Part shown: piece after piece, positions 1 to 12,842 of the stretch
Position numbering within the stretch: position 1 is the first letter of the stretch
How the letters are laid out: every line of letters begins with the position of its first letter
Assembly: GCA_947623455.1 (NCBI GenBank)
Contig: OX392529.1
Span: forward strand, 55,013,186-55,077,185
DNA length: 64,000 nucleotides
Source of the DNA: Mimachlamys varia
Lineage: Eukaryota; Mollusca; Bivalvia; Pectinida; Pectinidae
Direction of reading: 5' to 3'
The notes under the pieces: generated by a model
Told to the model about the DNA's origin: nothing
What the model saw: only the letters and a program-made list of their open reading frames with translations
The model's database searches: none
Translations under genes and position numbers: made by a program

Positions 1-1309
1 GAAGTGCAATCATTCATTGAATTGTAAGAACTGTTTGGTTAAAGAGTAACTGTAGTGCAAAACCATCTTTTGTGTATGGAAAGATTGCTAAATAGTTAGT
101 GAGATAATTCACACGAAAATTTTTTTTTTGTAAAAATTACGAAGTTTTGACCATTTTTCTAAATTTCACACCTGAACGCAAATCAGAAAATCCCCGATTT
201 TGCCATACGACCGGAAGTGACGTCACAACGGTGACCGCACTGATAGACTTGTGTAGTCATTATATTAAAATTATATGAATCGTATCACGACTTGTTATTC
301 GTATAGAGTCTTCTATTCAAGAATATGACACTTATTATATATCAAGGTTGTATGGAGTTCATTAATGACCCTACTGATAATTCCAAGGTGTTGTTTGCCC
401 CAGGGGGCCGTGATAAGTGGTGAGGGGGGTCGGGAGTTCCAAAGGTGTGCGGCACACGTGGTCATGATCACTCGACCATAAATCAATTACCGCCGGACTC
501 GCTAACATGATTAACAGGTTATTAACATGCACTTGATATGATTAGGTATTAATTTTCTCATATTTTATTTCATATAACACCGCTAAAACGGCGTGTGTAT
601 TCACTGATGGTCACGTTGATTGCATGCACATATCAGCAGGAACTGATCGTAACACCTTTTAAAATGCACGCTGAAAAATTTTAATGCATGTCGGTCGGCT
701 GTATAAATACAAAACTACTTAGAAACAACCTCAAACAAACAGATAAGGAAAAGGATATTTGTGTTGCTTTAGACTACGGACTTAGCCCAATCTAATTCCG
801 TGTATAGACTCAAAGATTCAAAGAAGAACAGTTAGTAACGTCATATAGAACGACAAGACCAGCCTTTTTATACGTACAATACGATGTACGTATATTGGAA
901 AATGAAAATATATAACTTTTATCAATGCTTTCGACCTGTATAAACTGTTTTGACGGGTATTACATTTCGACTTCTTTTATATCCTTATATATGTTTGAGA
1001 AATTATAGGTGTGTATTAAAGTTAACAGCTTCCTATCCATTGATAATTCATTTATGTCTATGCAGTATAAAAAAAACCATTTCAAATCGTGAATATTGTA
1101 AAGTAAATAGAATATGAGCGAAATCCTGATGTTATCTGTCTTCAGGCACATACATGTACATCGAAATAGAAATCAAGAACAATGTATTTCGAATTCTGTT
1201 TGAGAAAAAATAAGATTAGATCTTTGAAAACCCCGTGTTTTACTGACAAGAAATGAACATGGAACATCTTTTGAAAATAGGATGAGAAGATTACTTAATT
1301 GGTTTTAAT

Positions 1310-1707
1310 CACAGGCATTTGTGGCCAGGAGAATAGTCATCTAAATATATAGATAATTTGCAAAATATGAATAATTAAAATAAAATATAAAAACTGACTT
1401 AAACAATTTTCTTTTTATGTTATTAATCATCTAAAACCATAATGAATGTAATTGCCAATTTTCAGCTTGATACGTCAAGCGGTTAAATTTCACAAAAAAA
1501 GAGTGTCTGATAGTCGATTTTTTGTTAAATTAAACCGCTTGACGTATCAAGCTGAAGTTTGGCAATTATTTTCAATACGGTTTTAGATGATTAATAACAT
1601 AAAAAGAAAATTTGAAAATTCAGCTTTTATATTTTATTTTAATTATCATATTTCGCTATGTTATCTATATATTTAGATGGCTATTCTCCTGGCCACAAAT
1701 GCCTGTG
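1310..1707. mobile_element. 398 bp palindromic MITE with 8 bp target duplication (hAT-like)
   Basis: Two arms of nearly 200 bp form an imperfect palindrome. The left arm begins CACAGGCATTTGTGGCCAGG and the right arm ends with its complement. The 8 bp direct repeat GTTTTAAT flanks it at 1302-1309 and 1708-1715. An 8 bp target-site duplication is characteristic of hAT-superfamily elements. There is no coding capacity. It sits inside the 39-2774 element and is therefore younger than it. Confidence 0.75.
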
Positions 1708-1766
1708 GTTTTAATCCGCATTTAATTCATTTATGTTAAAAATAAAATATGAAAAAACTGTGATAC

Positions 1767-1812
1767 AGACGTACCAGGGACGTATATGTGCATATACGTC
1801 CCTGAGACATAT
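1767..1812. repeat. Short perfect hairpin CAGGGACGTATATG/CATATACGTCCCTG
   Basis: A short inverted repeat sits at about 1776-1804. A related hairpin lies at about 2304-2333 (CAGGGACGTATATG...CATACACGTCCCTG). Both are within the 2.7 kb element. The function is unknown; they may be remnants of a small palindromic repeat. Confidence 0.5.
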
Positions 1813-2774
1813 CAAGCAAGTTTTCAACAGAACTTTTCTCGTTGTATAGAAGAGTCAAACTCGAAATTAAAAAAGTGTCATATACTGTGTGAGTTGACGG
1901 CGGGTTACGGAGATTTCAAAAGATACATGTGCACTTGATAGTCTATGTTCCAGTCGAGAACTAACTACAGATTTAGAGTACACATTTTGAAGTTATAAGG
2001 AGGGGATAATAACCGCAACATACTTAACTATTACAATTTAGTTAACTTTGATAGCCCCCCCCCCACCCCTCTCCAATGTTAATTACTTCATATTTGAGTA
2101 ACAAATTACGTGTGTAGTTATCGAACTGACCAGGTAGATTATCCCGCTAATCTGATTACGTAATATTATATAATGGACACTAACATGAGATGTACAATAC
2201 TCAAAGGTATTATTAGAAGAGTCACTCTTGAATCATTTGATAAATGATATGTATAACTGACATTATAAATGACACAGAGTATTACAATATGATAGCGCAT
2301 ATCAGGGACGTATATGTAACATACACGTCCCTGCGCATATATATATGGGTCCATTAAATTAATTTGAACTATCAATAAACACTATATTTATGAAAGAATC
2401 AAAATAATGTTATTTCAATGACGATTTCAGATTATTCTCCCGACCCTCATATTATCGTACGTCCCTTAATTTCATTGTATAATACATTTTGAATCATTAA
2501 TCAACCAGACGTACATATTACTATTATATATAGAGAGACATAGGACCCAATTTCTTGTGTTCCCGTTGTGACGTCACCAATACGTGTGCACAACTTTTAG
2601 CGGTTCGCGGTGCGCTTAATTAGCGTGTGGCAAAACAGGTAAAAAACCAAACTTCAACCTGTCGTAACTTTGTAACCGGTCGACCGATTTCGATGCGGTT
2701 TTCGACAATGTATTAATGCCGACACAACGATTCTGATCATTTCAGTTTCTATTTGCACTACAGTTACTCTTTAA

Positions 2775-3837
2775 CATTTAAAATGAATAAGGCACCGGAA
2801 ATATGACATTTAAATTACATATCTGTAGAATAAAATATATGCATTAGAAATTAAGAATACATGTAGCAAGAAAGAAGGAGAAAATAAACAGTTCGAATGT
2901 TGACCCTGGTTGCTTTCCACAGTAGCGCTAACGCAAGTTGGCGAAATGCTTAACCGTCCGTATTAACCGTACTTAACCTTAAGTGATGATGGTGGTGGTT
3001 AAGGAAGAGAAATATAATCAATAAGGTTGTACCTATAAAGAAACAGTTTTTACTAATACAAATGAGCTTCACTTAAAATATTCAAATTTTAAAAACAGAA
3101 ACAAGTTGATGGCCTATGCTTAACTAAAAGGTTTATATGAAGAAATATCAAGTACAAATACATGAAGGTTACAAAACGAGTGGTTGTTGGATATGTTGTT
3201 TTCACTTGAGAGTTAGTTAATTTTAATTTTAAAAATTAGCTAAGGATTAACAACGGTTAACAACTTAAGAGAACAAAAGGGTTCCGGGGTAGGGGAAAAA
3301 CAAAGGGGCTAATTACCTTTTAATTCCCTCCAGTTGTACAGCTACATGCAGCTTGGTCAGTCCTCTTGCTAGTACCAACAGACGGATATATCTGTACGCG
3401 TGATAGTCGAGTTTATCTCGACATGTTGCATACAATGCGATATGTCGACTTTTAAATATTGACATACTGCTTTCTTCTAGTTTCCAGAACTCCACCATCT
3501 ATTTTTCGCGACAATTTTTCGGCGATAAGTCGTGATACATATCCCGAATATTTATTTATACGACTTAAATATTCCGATAAGTTATGTAAAATGCAAAATA
3601 TCGAATTCGGTTTATCGACATCATATTAAGTTGACTTTCTGTATCGTGTTACTTTTTGTTTTACGACTTAATTATGACGATAAGTTGTGATATTATCTAA
3701 ACATGTCGACTTTGAAATGACGATATGTTTAGTTAGATGTAGTCAAGTCGACATTCATTATGTCGACAAAGTGACATTTATCACAACAAGTGGAGGTCCA
3801 TATACGTTTCCGTAACTTAATATCGGGTTGTCGCAGT
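2775..3837. other. Gene-free AT-rich stretch
   Basis: No ORF with coding character is present. The part from about 3490 to 3790 is rich in CGATAAGT/CGACTTAA words in both orientations and looks like an old dispersed repeat. A 61-codon open frame (3313-3498, minus) shows no recognisable protein and is left out. Confidence 0.45.
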
Positions 3838-3905
3838 AAATGAACGCGACAAAGCGACAACACGACAAGGTGACAACACGACAACACGACAAGGTGACAA
3901 CACGA
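3838..3905. repeat. Minisatellite of GACAACAC / GACAAGGT words
   Basis: About 65 bp of irregularly alternating CGACAACA and CGACAAGGTGACAACA units lie in tandem. Confidence 0.7.
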
Positions 3906-5410
3906 GATGGCCGTAATCAGCCACCATAAATAGACGATGTGCAGTGCACTGTCAATAGGCCAGTGTGACCTTCACCGAAAGGTCAGAGATAAAAATATAT
4001 AAATTGTATGTTTATATTTACCTACAGAGTCCCTAACTTCTGTCTACCGTTTATTATTAAAGTCGTTTATATAATTACAGTTGTCATTTAGGTTGAAGTG
4101 TAAACATGTTATTGCTTTATTAACAAAGTCCATACAAAGTGTATATGTAAATTTATTTTATAATTCTATTACAAACAATTAATTTAAAAAAAGAACGCTT
4201 GATGAATTTAAATCTTTACAGAAAACTTATCCATGAAATGTCAATTATAATCTGAGCAGTATTAGTTCTACTTTTACGGACATTGTAAATGAAAATATCT
4301 AGGCCTCTAGTGTATATGTATCATGATAAGCTTTAAAAATTAAACGTTTCTGTAAAAAGACTCTCGACACAACATTTACATACGGTTAAAATGTGTTACC
4401 CGAGTATATAGTACATTTGGTACACTATGATATGTTTGACTCATCGAAGCATTTATAATCTTGATTTGAAGCCCGCATGCTTCTGCACAGTCAGAATGAG
4501 AGAAATTCATTAATTTATAAATTAAGTTATTATGAAGCATCGAGTTAGGTTGCAATGCTATAATGCCGGTTATCAATTTTCATGAAGACATCAGCCTTAA
4601 TGTCCTATGGCGGAACGAGTTTAAAATGTCGTATACCGGGGTACCATTAGTACAAGTTTAATGTATCCGAATTGTGAATTTTAAATCCGGTGTTAATTTG
4701 GGTCTGTAAATATGATACATCATGAGGTTGAAGTTCTTGATAAGTATGAAAACCATTACATACTTTGGATACATTCACGCGCGTAATGGGAATTTTCATT
4801 ATCAGAAAAGGAAATGAATAGATAAATTAACAAGTAAATTACTAAAACTTTTTTCCAATCTTCTTACCTTTCAGACGAAACAGGAAATACATAACATTTT
4901 AATAAACTTGTCGGACTAGTTGATAAATGTACATGTCAGCGACCTTAGAATCAAGAAAAGGCGCTCTTAATATCAACTATCTGAGACCTCATCTCCCGTA
5001 AAAATGTACTTTATTCAAATTATAGGAAGTCATTAGACGCTCTCGATTGATCCATGAGCCACAGCTTTTCCGAGAGCTGATGATGGATTAAATTCATTCC
5101 AGAAAATTGGCGATACAAAATGTATTCCTTAATTAATCACATGATTAGCAATGCCGGACATATCATGTATAAGTCTTTAACAGTTACACTGACACCGTCG
5201 TTCAAATGTTTGCTTGACATCATAACGAAGTACACCACATTATTTACTCAAGAAAGCTTCCGACCTCTTGCTTCGAAAAATAACATCTTAAGTTTTGATA
5301 GAAAAAAACATGTTTTATCGTCCAAAAGAGACAACGCTATACCAATCCTATGATAAAGGAAATACCTATGACAAGCATACTTAACATGTATTCCTGAAGC
5401 AAGTATTTCA
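3906..5410. other. Gene-free stretch, nothing recognised
   Basis: This is AT-rich sequence with only short open frames (the longest is 77 codons at 5120-5353, plus). None shows domain similarity, splice sites or codon bias that would support a gene. Confidence 0.45.
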
Positions 5411-5417
5411 GAAAAAA

Positions 5418-5650
5418 AAAATCATATCTTATATGCCATATGAGACATCTTATATAATATATAAGACATATCTATAGTATATAAGATATCATATATGTTA
5501 TATAAGATATCTCATATACGATATGATATATCCTATATTTAAATTAAATTATGTATTATATATCTTAGTTAATATATAAGATATCTCATATAGTATATGA
5601 GATATCTAATTTTTTTTATATAAGATATCTTATATAATCATAATCTCATA
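5418..5650. repeat. Array of ATATAAGATATCTTATAT-like palindromes, copy 1
   Basis: The region is built from repeated, mutated self-complementary words such as ATATAAGATATC and GAGATATCTCATAT. Each can fold into a short hairpin. The same word set recurs at 6296-6505. Confidence 0.75.
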
Positions 5651-6295
5651 CAATATCACTTATTATGGAACGAGACTTTAACAAAATGTCTAAATGAAGC
5701 TCCCCGTCCGGAATCTCTCGAGGGTTTACGTAGGGACAATAGTAGGGCCGTTCGGTTTGTCTGCTTTTAAATATAACGTTTGTAGGCAAATGCCTATGCA
5801 GACCTTGCAAGGCCTTTTTTCAATGCTCGCCTGAAAGTAGGGTGATGTAAATAGGTCCGACCTTATTAAATATTGGTCTGGTGGGACCGGTTCAACCGTT
5901 TAAGCGAAAATTACTTCGAACTACACGAGCACCCCTCAAGAGCGCGGGAAATGGCACGTTCTGCTTTTGCCGCCAAATTCATTTCGATTCAAATTAAAAT
6001 GGCACTTATCAAACGTACAAATATTACAATCTTTCAAATATGTCACCTCAACCACCCTTACATCTAGTCAGCTATGGGACTTACAGAGCGAGACACTCTC
6101 GATTCCCCTATCCCTCTTGACTATGAAAACAGTAATTTGTACATCGTTATAATTAATAGTTTAGCACAAACTTGAAGAAAAATAAAAAAAAAAAAAAATG
6201 TGGCCATAACAGAGGCGAGACGGGTAGGACTAATGTGTTCCGAATAAGTTTTCGCGAGAGAAATTAGTTTCTGGCTTTTAATGCCAAGAAATCTC
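5651..6295. other. Non-repetitive spacer between two palindrome arrays
   Basis: About 650 bp of more GC-rich sequence lies between the two AT palindrome arrays. Overlapping 60-64 codon frames at 5873-6152 look like chance. It could be the body of an element whose ends are the two arrays, but I see no target duplication. Confidence 0.35.
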
Positions 6296-6505
6296 ATTAT
6301 ATATAAGATATCTTATATAGCAACGAGATTTCAATTATATACGATATATTTTATATTAAATGAGATATCTTAGATACGATATTATATATTTTATATGGTA
6401 TAGAAGATATCTCATATAGTATTTGAGATATCTTACATACTATATGAGATATATCATATGATATATAAGATAGCTTATATAATTATATAAGATATTTCAT
6501 ATTTA
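6296..6505. repeat. Array of ATATAAGATATCTTATAT-like palindromes, copy 2
   Basis: The composition and words match the 5418-5650 array (GAGATATCTTA, TATATGAGATATATCATAT). The two arrays flank a 650 bp spacer. Confidence 0.75.
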
Positions 6506-7469
6506 AGGATTGAATCTTGCTTTGCTCGATTTCATTGGGGGATGAATTGAGTTGGTCTTGAAATAAATTTAATGAACTGCGAAGCAAGATTCAAATTCAT
6601 CGGCAAATGAAACAGGTACATTTGGTAGTTTCATCGAGTTCAACTTGAGTAAGAATTGAAATATAATTCGATAAAATACAGAATTCTGATTGCTCCTTGA
6701 TTAAATATTTAGTTGGCTTGCCATAAATACCACTTTTAAGATACGCAAATGCTTGTTTTTGGAATAGAATATACTTTGAATAAGCAAGCGTTCCGAAATT
6801 CAAAACAACAAATTGCCAAACTGATAGAATTGTGTTCAATGTATGTGAAAATTACGTGATACACCGGCAAAAGCATCACGTGTTACACTGACGAAAGCGA
6901 AATATTTGGTTAATTTCAGACATTACCATACAAAAAATCAACCAAAATTGAATGAAATGAAAAAAAGTGAGAAAAAAAAATATTCAAACTACGGTAACAG
7001 TTATAAATTATGCATTCAAAATGTTTTGCTTATTTGTCATCCATTTAGCTATAAAATACTATTGATATATACTTCACGTTTGCTCACGTTATTCTGTAAT
7101 ATATTTTAGGTAGCGTTATTAACGAGTCACACAGTCCAATAAACTTACCACACATCTTGTAAAATACACCGTCTTTATGTATGCAATGACATTATGTACT
7201 TCATCTATCAATATATCAATTTCATTTTTATTTTTGACAAAATCTTTATTAATTATGCTTAATAAGACATGAAATACCAGTAAATTTAGCATGATTTTGC
7301 ATAAAAACTCGTTGCTGTTCAAAAGATAAACATCTATGATAAAAATAGTAATCATAAACGTACTGTTCTGTCGCTCAGTCGAGACATACGTGCACTTACT
7401 AGATTTAATAAGAGAATTTACATTATAAGCTTTTTAAACCTATATTTGTTTTGAAGATACCCTTTTTCA
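6506..7469. other. Gene-free stretch, nothing recognised
   Basis: AT-rich sequence with short frames only. No repeat partner was found elsewhere in the window. Confidence 0.4.
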
Positions 7470-7862
7470 TTAAAAGCCCAATATACGTATCTTTCGGCAA
7501 AACTTGAAGCGAAAATTAAGCCTAATAACTGTTTATGTTTATAGATTTAGTTAAGATTAACTGATATCAGCAATATTCAAGATAAATAATGACGTGGTTA
7601 TGGGTACAGCAGCAGTTGAAACACGGTATTTGTAAACACGCGTCCGTTTCGAACTGTCTTCTATCTTCGGTGTGTTGTTGAAGTGGGCCCCACCTGAATT
7701 ATTTTCATTTCTTTGGATTTTTTTGTCAAGAGTTTCTTGTTAGTTACTGATCAGGTTTACTTCGTTTTAGGCTTATTTGTGCATGGTTATCAACTGGATT
7801 TTTTATCATATTTTTTCAGAATCCTGAAAAATTTTCTGAAGTTATGCATAGTTGGCCTTTAA
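7470..7862. mobile_element. TTAA-flanked 385 bp MITE, copy 1 (diverged)
   Basis: TTAA at 7470-7473 and 7859-7862 bound a 385 bp element. It starts AAGCCCAATATACGTATCTT and ends with a diverged complement (GCATAGTTGGCCT). The body matches the copies at 52661-53037 and 55716-56108, for example GAAGTGGGCCCCACCTGAAT and GTCAAGAGTTTCTTGTTAG. The terminal mismatches make this the oldest-looking of the three copies. Confidence 0.85.
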
Positions 7863-9367
7863 GCTTCAACTCACCAAGATACTTTTTAGAAATTAAATCT
7901 TTATTCAGCACTTAATTCATTCAGGAAGAATGTAATATACAGGTACTTGTACATATGTATATCTATTTCATTAGTCATATCCTTTTTTATTTCCCAATAA
8001 ACAGAACATTTCAAATCGTCCTGTCACATACATATACGTATAAGGTGTATTGAAGGAGCTGATTGGGCGTAATTAGGGAAGTACTTAAAAATATCCACCC
8101 CCTATGTGTCGAAATTTGATTATTTTACTTTCCGCTACTTCCCCGTATACACACGTTATATTTAAATGTGTACGTACCGTGTAAACCGTTTATTTATTTT
8201 TTCCGTGATCGTTTAGATAAACTTGTGGTTTCACCAGTGAACCGTATCCGTAACCAACTACCCTGTACCTACGATACGGTGTTTATGATGGTACGTCAGT
8301 ACACTGACGTATTTATTCCACTTTAAATGCGCTGTTAGAGAGGTTCAATCAGAAACCAGGACTGTCTTTTATGTTTTTTAAAAACTCACTACAGCGTAAA
8401 GTATTTGGAAGATGACCTATCACGTATGTTTGTTTAATCGTGTTTAGATGAACATATTTTTGTTTTCATCGTTCAGTGAATTAGAGGATAAATATCCTCT
8501 AACTGTATATTATCAATGTAATTATTTAAGCAAATACAAAAATACTTCTTAAACCAAACGCACAAACAAAAACAAACTAGGCTAAAATGTCCTAGTATAC
8601 CTCTAAACAAAAAAAAACACCCAAATACCTCATAATACAAACACAACATAAGGATCTGCTTTTGTGAAGTTTCAATCACACTCAAATCTCGTTTCAATCT
8701 CACGAAATAGATTTGGAATATTTAACAAAGTATGATCAATTTGAATAGCATCGTGCATCCATCTGAAAAAAAAATATTTCAAAAATCGGCATGTCTGTTG
8801 TTGGAAGAACAAGAATTAAAAAAAAAAAAACAAATGACGAATATGACGACCATTTTGTAAATGAGTACTTCTGTGTATTTTTGACATGAATACTAACGGC
8901 TACAATTTCAAGAAACATGGTGTATGAACAATGTACTTTCTATTTTATACACTGTGCTATCCATCTTGTAATGTTATTTCTTTTGATTGTCAATATTTCC
9001 TCATGTTACACATTTCCATGTGTCTCGGTGAATTAATGAAATCTCTAAATCTGGAAGTTTATGCTATTTGACCATTTAAGTTGTCAGTATGTCGCCATTT
9101 TTAGCTCGCCTGTTTTGGGAGAAGAAGAGCTCTTCAGTGTTGGTGTCATTCTTCTCTGTGTTAAGGTTTTATTTCAGCTCATTGTGAACAAACCACTGTA
9201 CCTATAGGGTCATGAAACAACAAATGTAGTTTGATCAAGGCTATGATTCAATATTGCAGGAGGGCATAGGTTGCTGTCATGGTTTGTTTTGTTTCTGTTT
9301 TATTCTATAATGTTTCAGCTAATTGCACTTACGTCATTTTCTGCATTGATAGACATGTGTTAAGATT
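7863..9367. other. Gene-free stretch
   Basis: AT-rich sequence with no supported coding region. Open frames of 76 and 60 codons on the minus strand at 8473-8918 are low-complexity hydrophobic translations of A-rich DNA and are not called. Confidence 0.4.
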
Positions 9368-9440
9368 TTGGCTCAGTTCATTGTGAACAAACTGCAACAA
9401 AAACATTTTCAGCCACAAATTCGATCAACAAATACATTGT

Positions 9441-9640
9441 CAGCCAAGAACTCGTTCAGCAAAGACAATGTCAGCCAAGAACTCGATCAGCAAACACATT
9501 GTCAGTCAAGAACTCGATCAGCAAACACATTGTCAGTCAAGAACTCGATCAGCAAACATATTGTCAGACAAGAACTCGATCAGCAAACACATTGTCAGCC
9601 AAAACTCGATCAGCAAACATATTGTCAGCCAAGAATTCAA
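9441..9640. repeat. 31 bp minisatellite, about 6 copies
   Basis: The unit is close to CAGCCAAGAACTCGATCAGC followed by AAACACATTGT. Because 31 is not a multiple of 3, open frames of 99 and 120 codons run through it in different frames with Q/S/N-rich translations. These are repeat artefacts, not genes. Confidence 0.88.
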
Positions 9641-9774
9641 GTTCGCGATGTTTTCTCGATTAAATAGCAAATACGTTCGATACAAACTACAGAAACACTA
9701 TCTCAAACGCAGCAAAGATACGTTCCTTATTCACCAGTTATATATAAGACACCCAGTTTTATTCCCTTGCGCTT

Positions 9775-9880
9775 TTCCAAGGGTCTTCGTGTATGTTTTG
9801 TCTTTTATTCATATTGTATCCTTTGTTTAATCGATCTTGATTTTATATTCTGTTTTGTCGACGGCTGGGTATTCTCTGTG
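9775..9880 (+). mobile_element. Decayed fragment of the retroelement 3' tail
   Basis: Words such as CCTTTGTTTAATCGAT and GGTATTCTCTG occur in the same order as at the ends of the tails at 29230-29611 and 44843-45813. Identity is poor, so this is a weak call. Confidence 0.35.
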
Positions 9881-12566
9881 ATATTTTAAACAAGTCCAAC
9901 ATATATAAAAATTCAAATGGACACACTAAAATGGTTCTAAAACGGACGAACCATGTTCTTTCTAAACTCAATGCACAAAACCTTTTTCTTTTGCCAATAT
10001 AGAAAAAGGATGCATCATATATTTAGTATATATTACAATGAGTTAAAACTGAAAAATAAGCATCATTTCGCATATAAACAGCACTACAACAGTTGACACT
10101 TGCATACGTAAGACGCACGAATATTGCAATTATCGTGACAGATTACCAAAAAAAAATAAAAATTCATAAGATCATGCAGTATTTTCTTCCTTCCATGACT
10201 CTATGGATAATGATAAAACCTAAAATGGTTAAATTAATTGATTTTCTTATTGCACATTTTGTTGACAAAAAAAACCCAACTAGCAAACAGCAACCGCGTT
10301 TAAAGTTCAAACACGTGAACAATAATTAGTTAACTTACATATAATATTACTGGACCTGAAACGCTTAAACCATGATTTTCACGTACAAACATGACTTCAT
10401 TGATACTGAATCAATTAAGAGTTCATACGAAAATAAATTATATTTGTCAATAAAGCGTGATCAATTAAATTTGTGATTTTAAAATGCTAAAATGTAAATG
10501 TTTATACTATCGTCTGTTAAGTCATGTGGAATAATTGAGGACATAGTCCAGGAGCGCAGATACCCGTCTCCAAGGACGCGCTTCTATGCACATGGGCTTA
10601 TATGTGGGCGAACAGGATGTTTTAGCATTTAAAAGGCCCGGTTGATGCAACTTATGACAGATAGAAGAATACCTTTCCTGAAGTACACATTACTGGGTGT
10701 CTCGGGTAAGTGAATTTTACCTGTTATTTATTTCTGATATCCTTTTGTATGACAGGTAAGTCATCTCTACCGGTAAATTCTGTTGCTCAAACGGGTGTCC
10801 CAGTAATGTCAACTTTAATGGTTATATAAGTCAATATTATCGATTATATGTATCGTATTATACTGTATATTACAAAGATCTGTCTCGGATAAGTAAAACT
10901 TGGTATTATATATTTTATGAAAGGGTATATTTTTATTATAAAGTCAAAAAATATATATCGGATTGCAACCCATTGCTCTATATCAGGTTGGTCAAAAAAC
11001 GCCAGCTTGTACCAGTTAATAGGTCAATTATATTGTTTAATCATTGTTTTCAAAACTTTTTCCTCACTAATTCTTGTTTTTGTGTTTATACCTTATTTCA
11101 TATAGAAGCATTTCAAAACTTATATTTAACGAGGCACGTTTAAGCATCTTTAATATTCGACGCATCTTATAACAGTATATATATATTTAACGAAATCAAA
11201 AAAAAGGAAATATATTATGTAATTTCCGTTGCCTCCATATATCAAGGCAGATATAAAATAGTATTTAATCGCTATTCTCATTTGGTTAATAGTTATGAAA
11301 TTGCTGTAGTGCTGAAACCCTTTAGCTTTATAGCTATTCAACAAGATATGCTAATATATTGTAATATATGGATGTATTTATGATTAAGTTTATTTATTAT
11401 GTTGGACTAGTATCTTAGCTGCTTTGCCAAGTTACATCTTTTTCATTTGTATATTTATATATCTGATGCTGGATATGAACATCGGTGTGTTCACTGGAGT
11501 ATATTCTATGTATATTTTTGTAGTTTTCTTTTTATTAGACATCAAATAAATTATTTAGTATTGCTAAATCGATATGCTGTTGAAATAAACTGTAAAGGAG
11601 TTCCCATAAATATCTTTACCACGCGGTGTTTAATTAGCAATGTGTTTTTATATTTAAAAAAAAACATTATGGAATTTTCAACTAATCAGAAAATGAAATC
11701 CTTTTAACAGCATTTTTTAAAGCAATTAATTATTATGTAAACGATACTGTACATATTCGTCAGGTCCAAATTAATTGAGAAGTTATATTACGGATTTTTT
11801 TAAAGTATACATGTACATATTTAGAGTTATCAATACATGCACATAAACTATATATGGATTCCATGTTAATTATTGAAAAAAAAATTAATCAACACAGCTT
11901 GCCCACATGCGTGTCGGATTGTCGACCTTCGGTACCAGTGGTCGTTTGCTAACTATATATCCAATACACCACCGTGGTACATAATTCCTTTTTATGCATA
12001 TTAATAACATCTTATGAATATTCTGATCCTCCGTCTACAATGATACGACATTTTGACTTTTATAATCATAGATTGTTTATAAGATACTGTAGTTAACAAA
12101 ACCAAACCCGAAACATTATAAACAGTATGTTCTTCTACTTCTATGTTCAGCACTGAAGATCATTTTAGTTCCTTTACAGAAAACCGTGGAACATCCGTTT
12201 TTTTCCTCTGTTCATCTTGATTCCATGAATTTAATTTATAAAATTGCTCGATATAAAGTTACTTTCGTATATAGCTTCACGATGGCGCGTGCCGAGTTAT
12301 GTAACATTGTTAATGCAGCATGCACGCACGTTCCTTATTGTTTAAGTCAGAGCGTTGTTGGTTGGGTATGTGGTGTGTAAGTCTTTTTTATTGGCGGTGT
12401 TAACATTTAACGGGTTTAATTTTGGACCCGCCAAATCGCCAAATTAAAGTCCCGCTAAAATTTCCCGCTATACAGTATCTTTTTTGTTGGGCATAGACCT
12501 TTTTAACTGTTCCTTGTTTCTTGAGTTATTTGTTTTACATAAGTTAAACTTCTTTCTTGATTTTAG
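9881..12566. other. Gene-free upstream region of the peroxidase gene
   Basis: No coding region is supported. A partial inverted repeat with ACATTACTGGGTGTC near 10686 and its relative near 10791-10810 is visible. The promoter and 5' non-coding exon(s) of the peroxidase gene should lie here or further upstream. An acceptor TTTTAG at 12561-12566 shows that a spliced 5'UTR exists, but I cannot place the first exon. Confidence 0.4.
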
Positions 12567-12842
12567 GTTTAGACATCAAGATGATGTCCGACGCTCTCCT
12601 GTCAGTGCTATTCTCATTGTTGCTGGTCAACGCTGCGTCTGCCAGATCTACAGCAGACGTTTATGATGAGCTGGTGGATGTTCTTAAAGAAATCAAGGAA
12701 CTGGAAACGGACAAAGAAGTAGATGAGGGGAAAAGGGGATCCGTGACAACGCGAGATTACGACGCGATTAAAACAGCACTAATTGATTCAGAAGATGTTG
12801 TTAATAGCTACAATGATTTAAAAAGGTTCTACTACTTTAGAG
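12567..12842 (+). CDS. Peroxidase-fusion exon 1: 5'UTR end, signal peptide, charged helix
   Basis: The exon opens after the acceptor TTTTAG (12561-12566). The CDS starts at ATG 12581, with a second in-frame ATG directly after it. It encodes a signal peptide and a Lys/Glu-rich segment (residues 21-87) and ends in phase 1 before GTATGT. The upstream acceptor implies a separate non-coding first exon that I could not locate. Confidence 0.85.

Larger units (their letters stand above)
39..2774. mobile_element. 2.7 kb TTAA-flanked terminal-inverted-repeat element, non-autonomous
   Basis: TTAA at 39-42 is followed by AGAGTAACTGTAGTGCAAA, and the reverse complement of the same 19 bases ends at 2770, followed by TTAA at 2771-2774. 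Subterminal parts also match in inverted orientation, around TGACGTCACAACGG near 217 and its complement near 2565. Only ORFs shorter than 70 codons lie inside, so no transposase is present. TTAA target duplication is typical of piggyBac-like transposons, but the ends do not carry a piggyBac motif I recognise. A second, palindromic element is nested at 1310-1707. Confidence 0.72.

Noticed and set aside
9368..9830. Open frames of 99 and 120 codons with Ser/Gln-rich translation
   Set aside because: They are periodic translations of a 31 bp minisatellite in two frames; no splice or start context.
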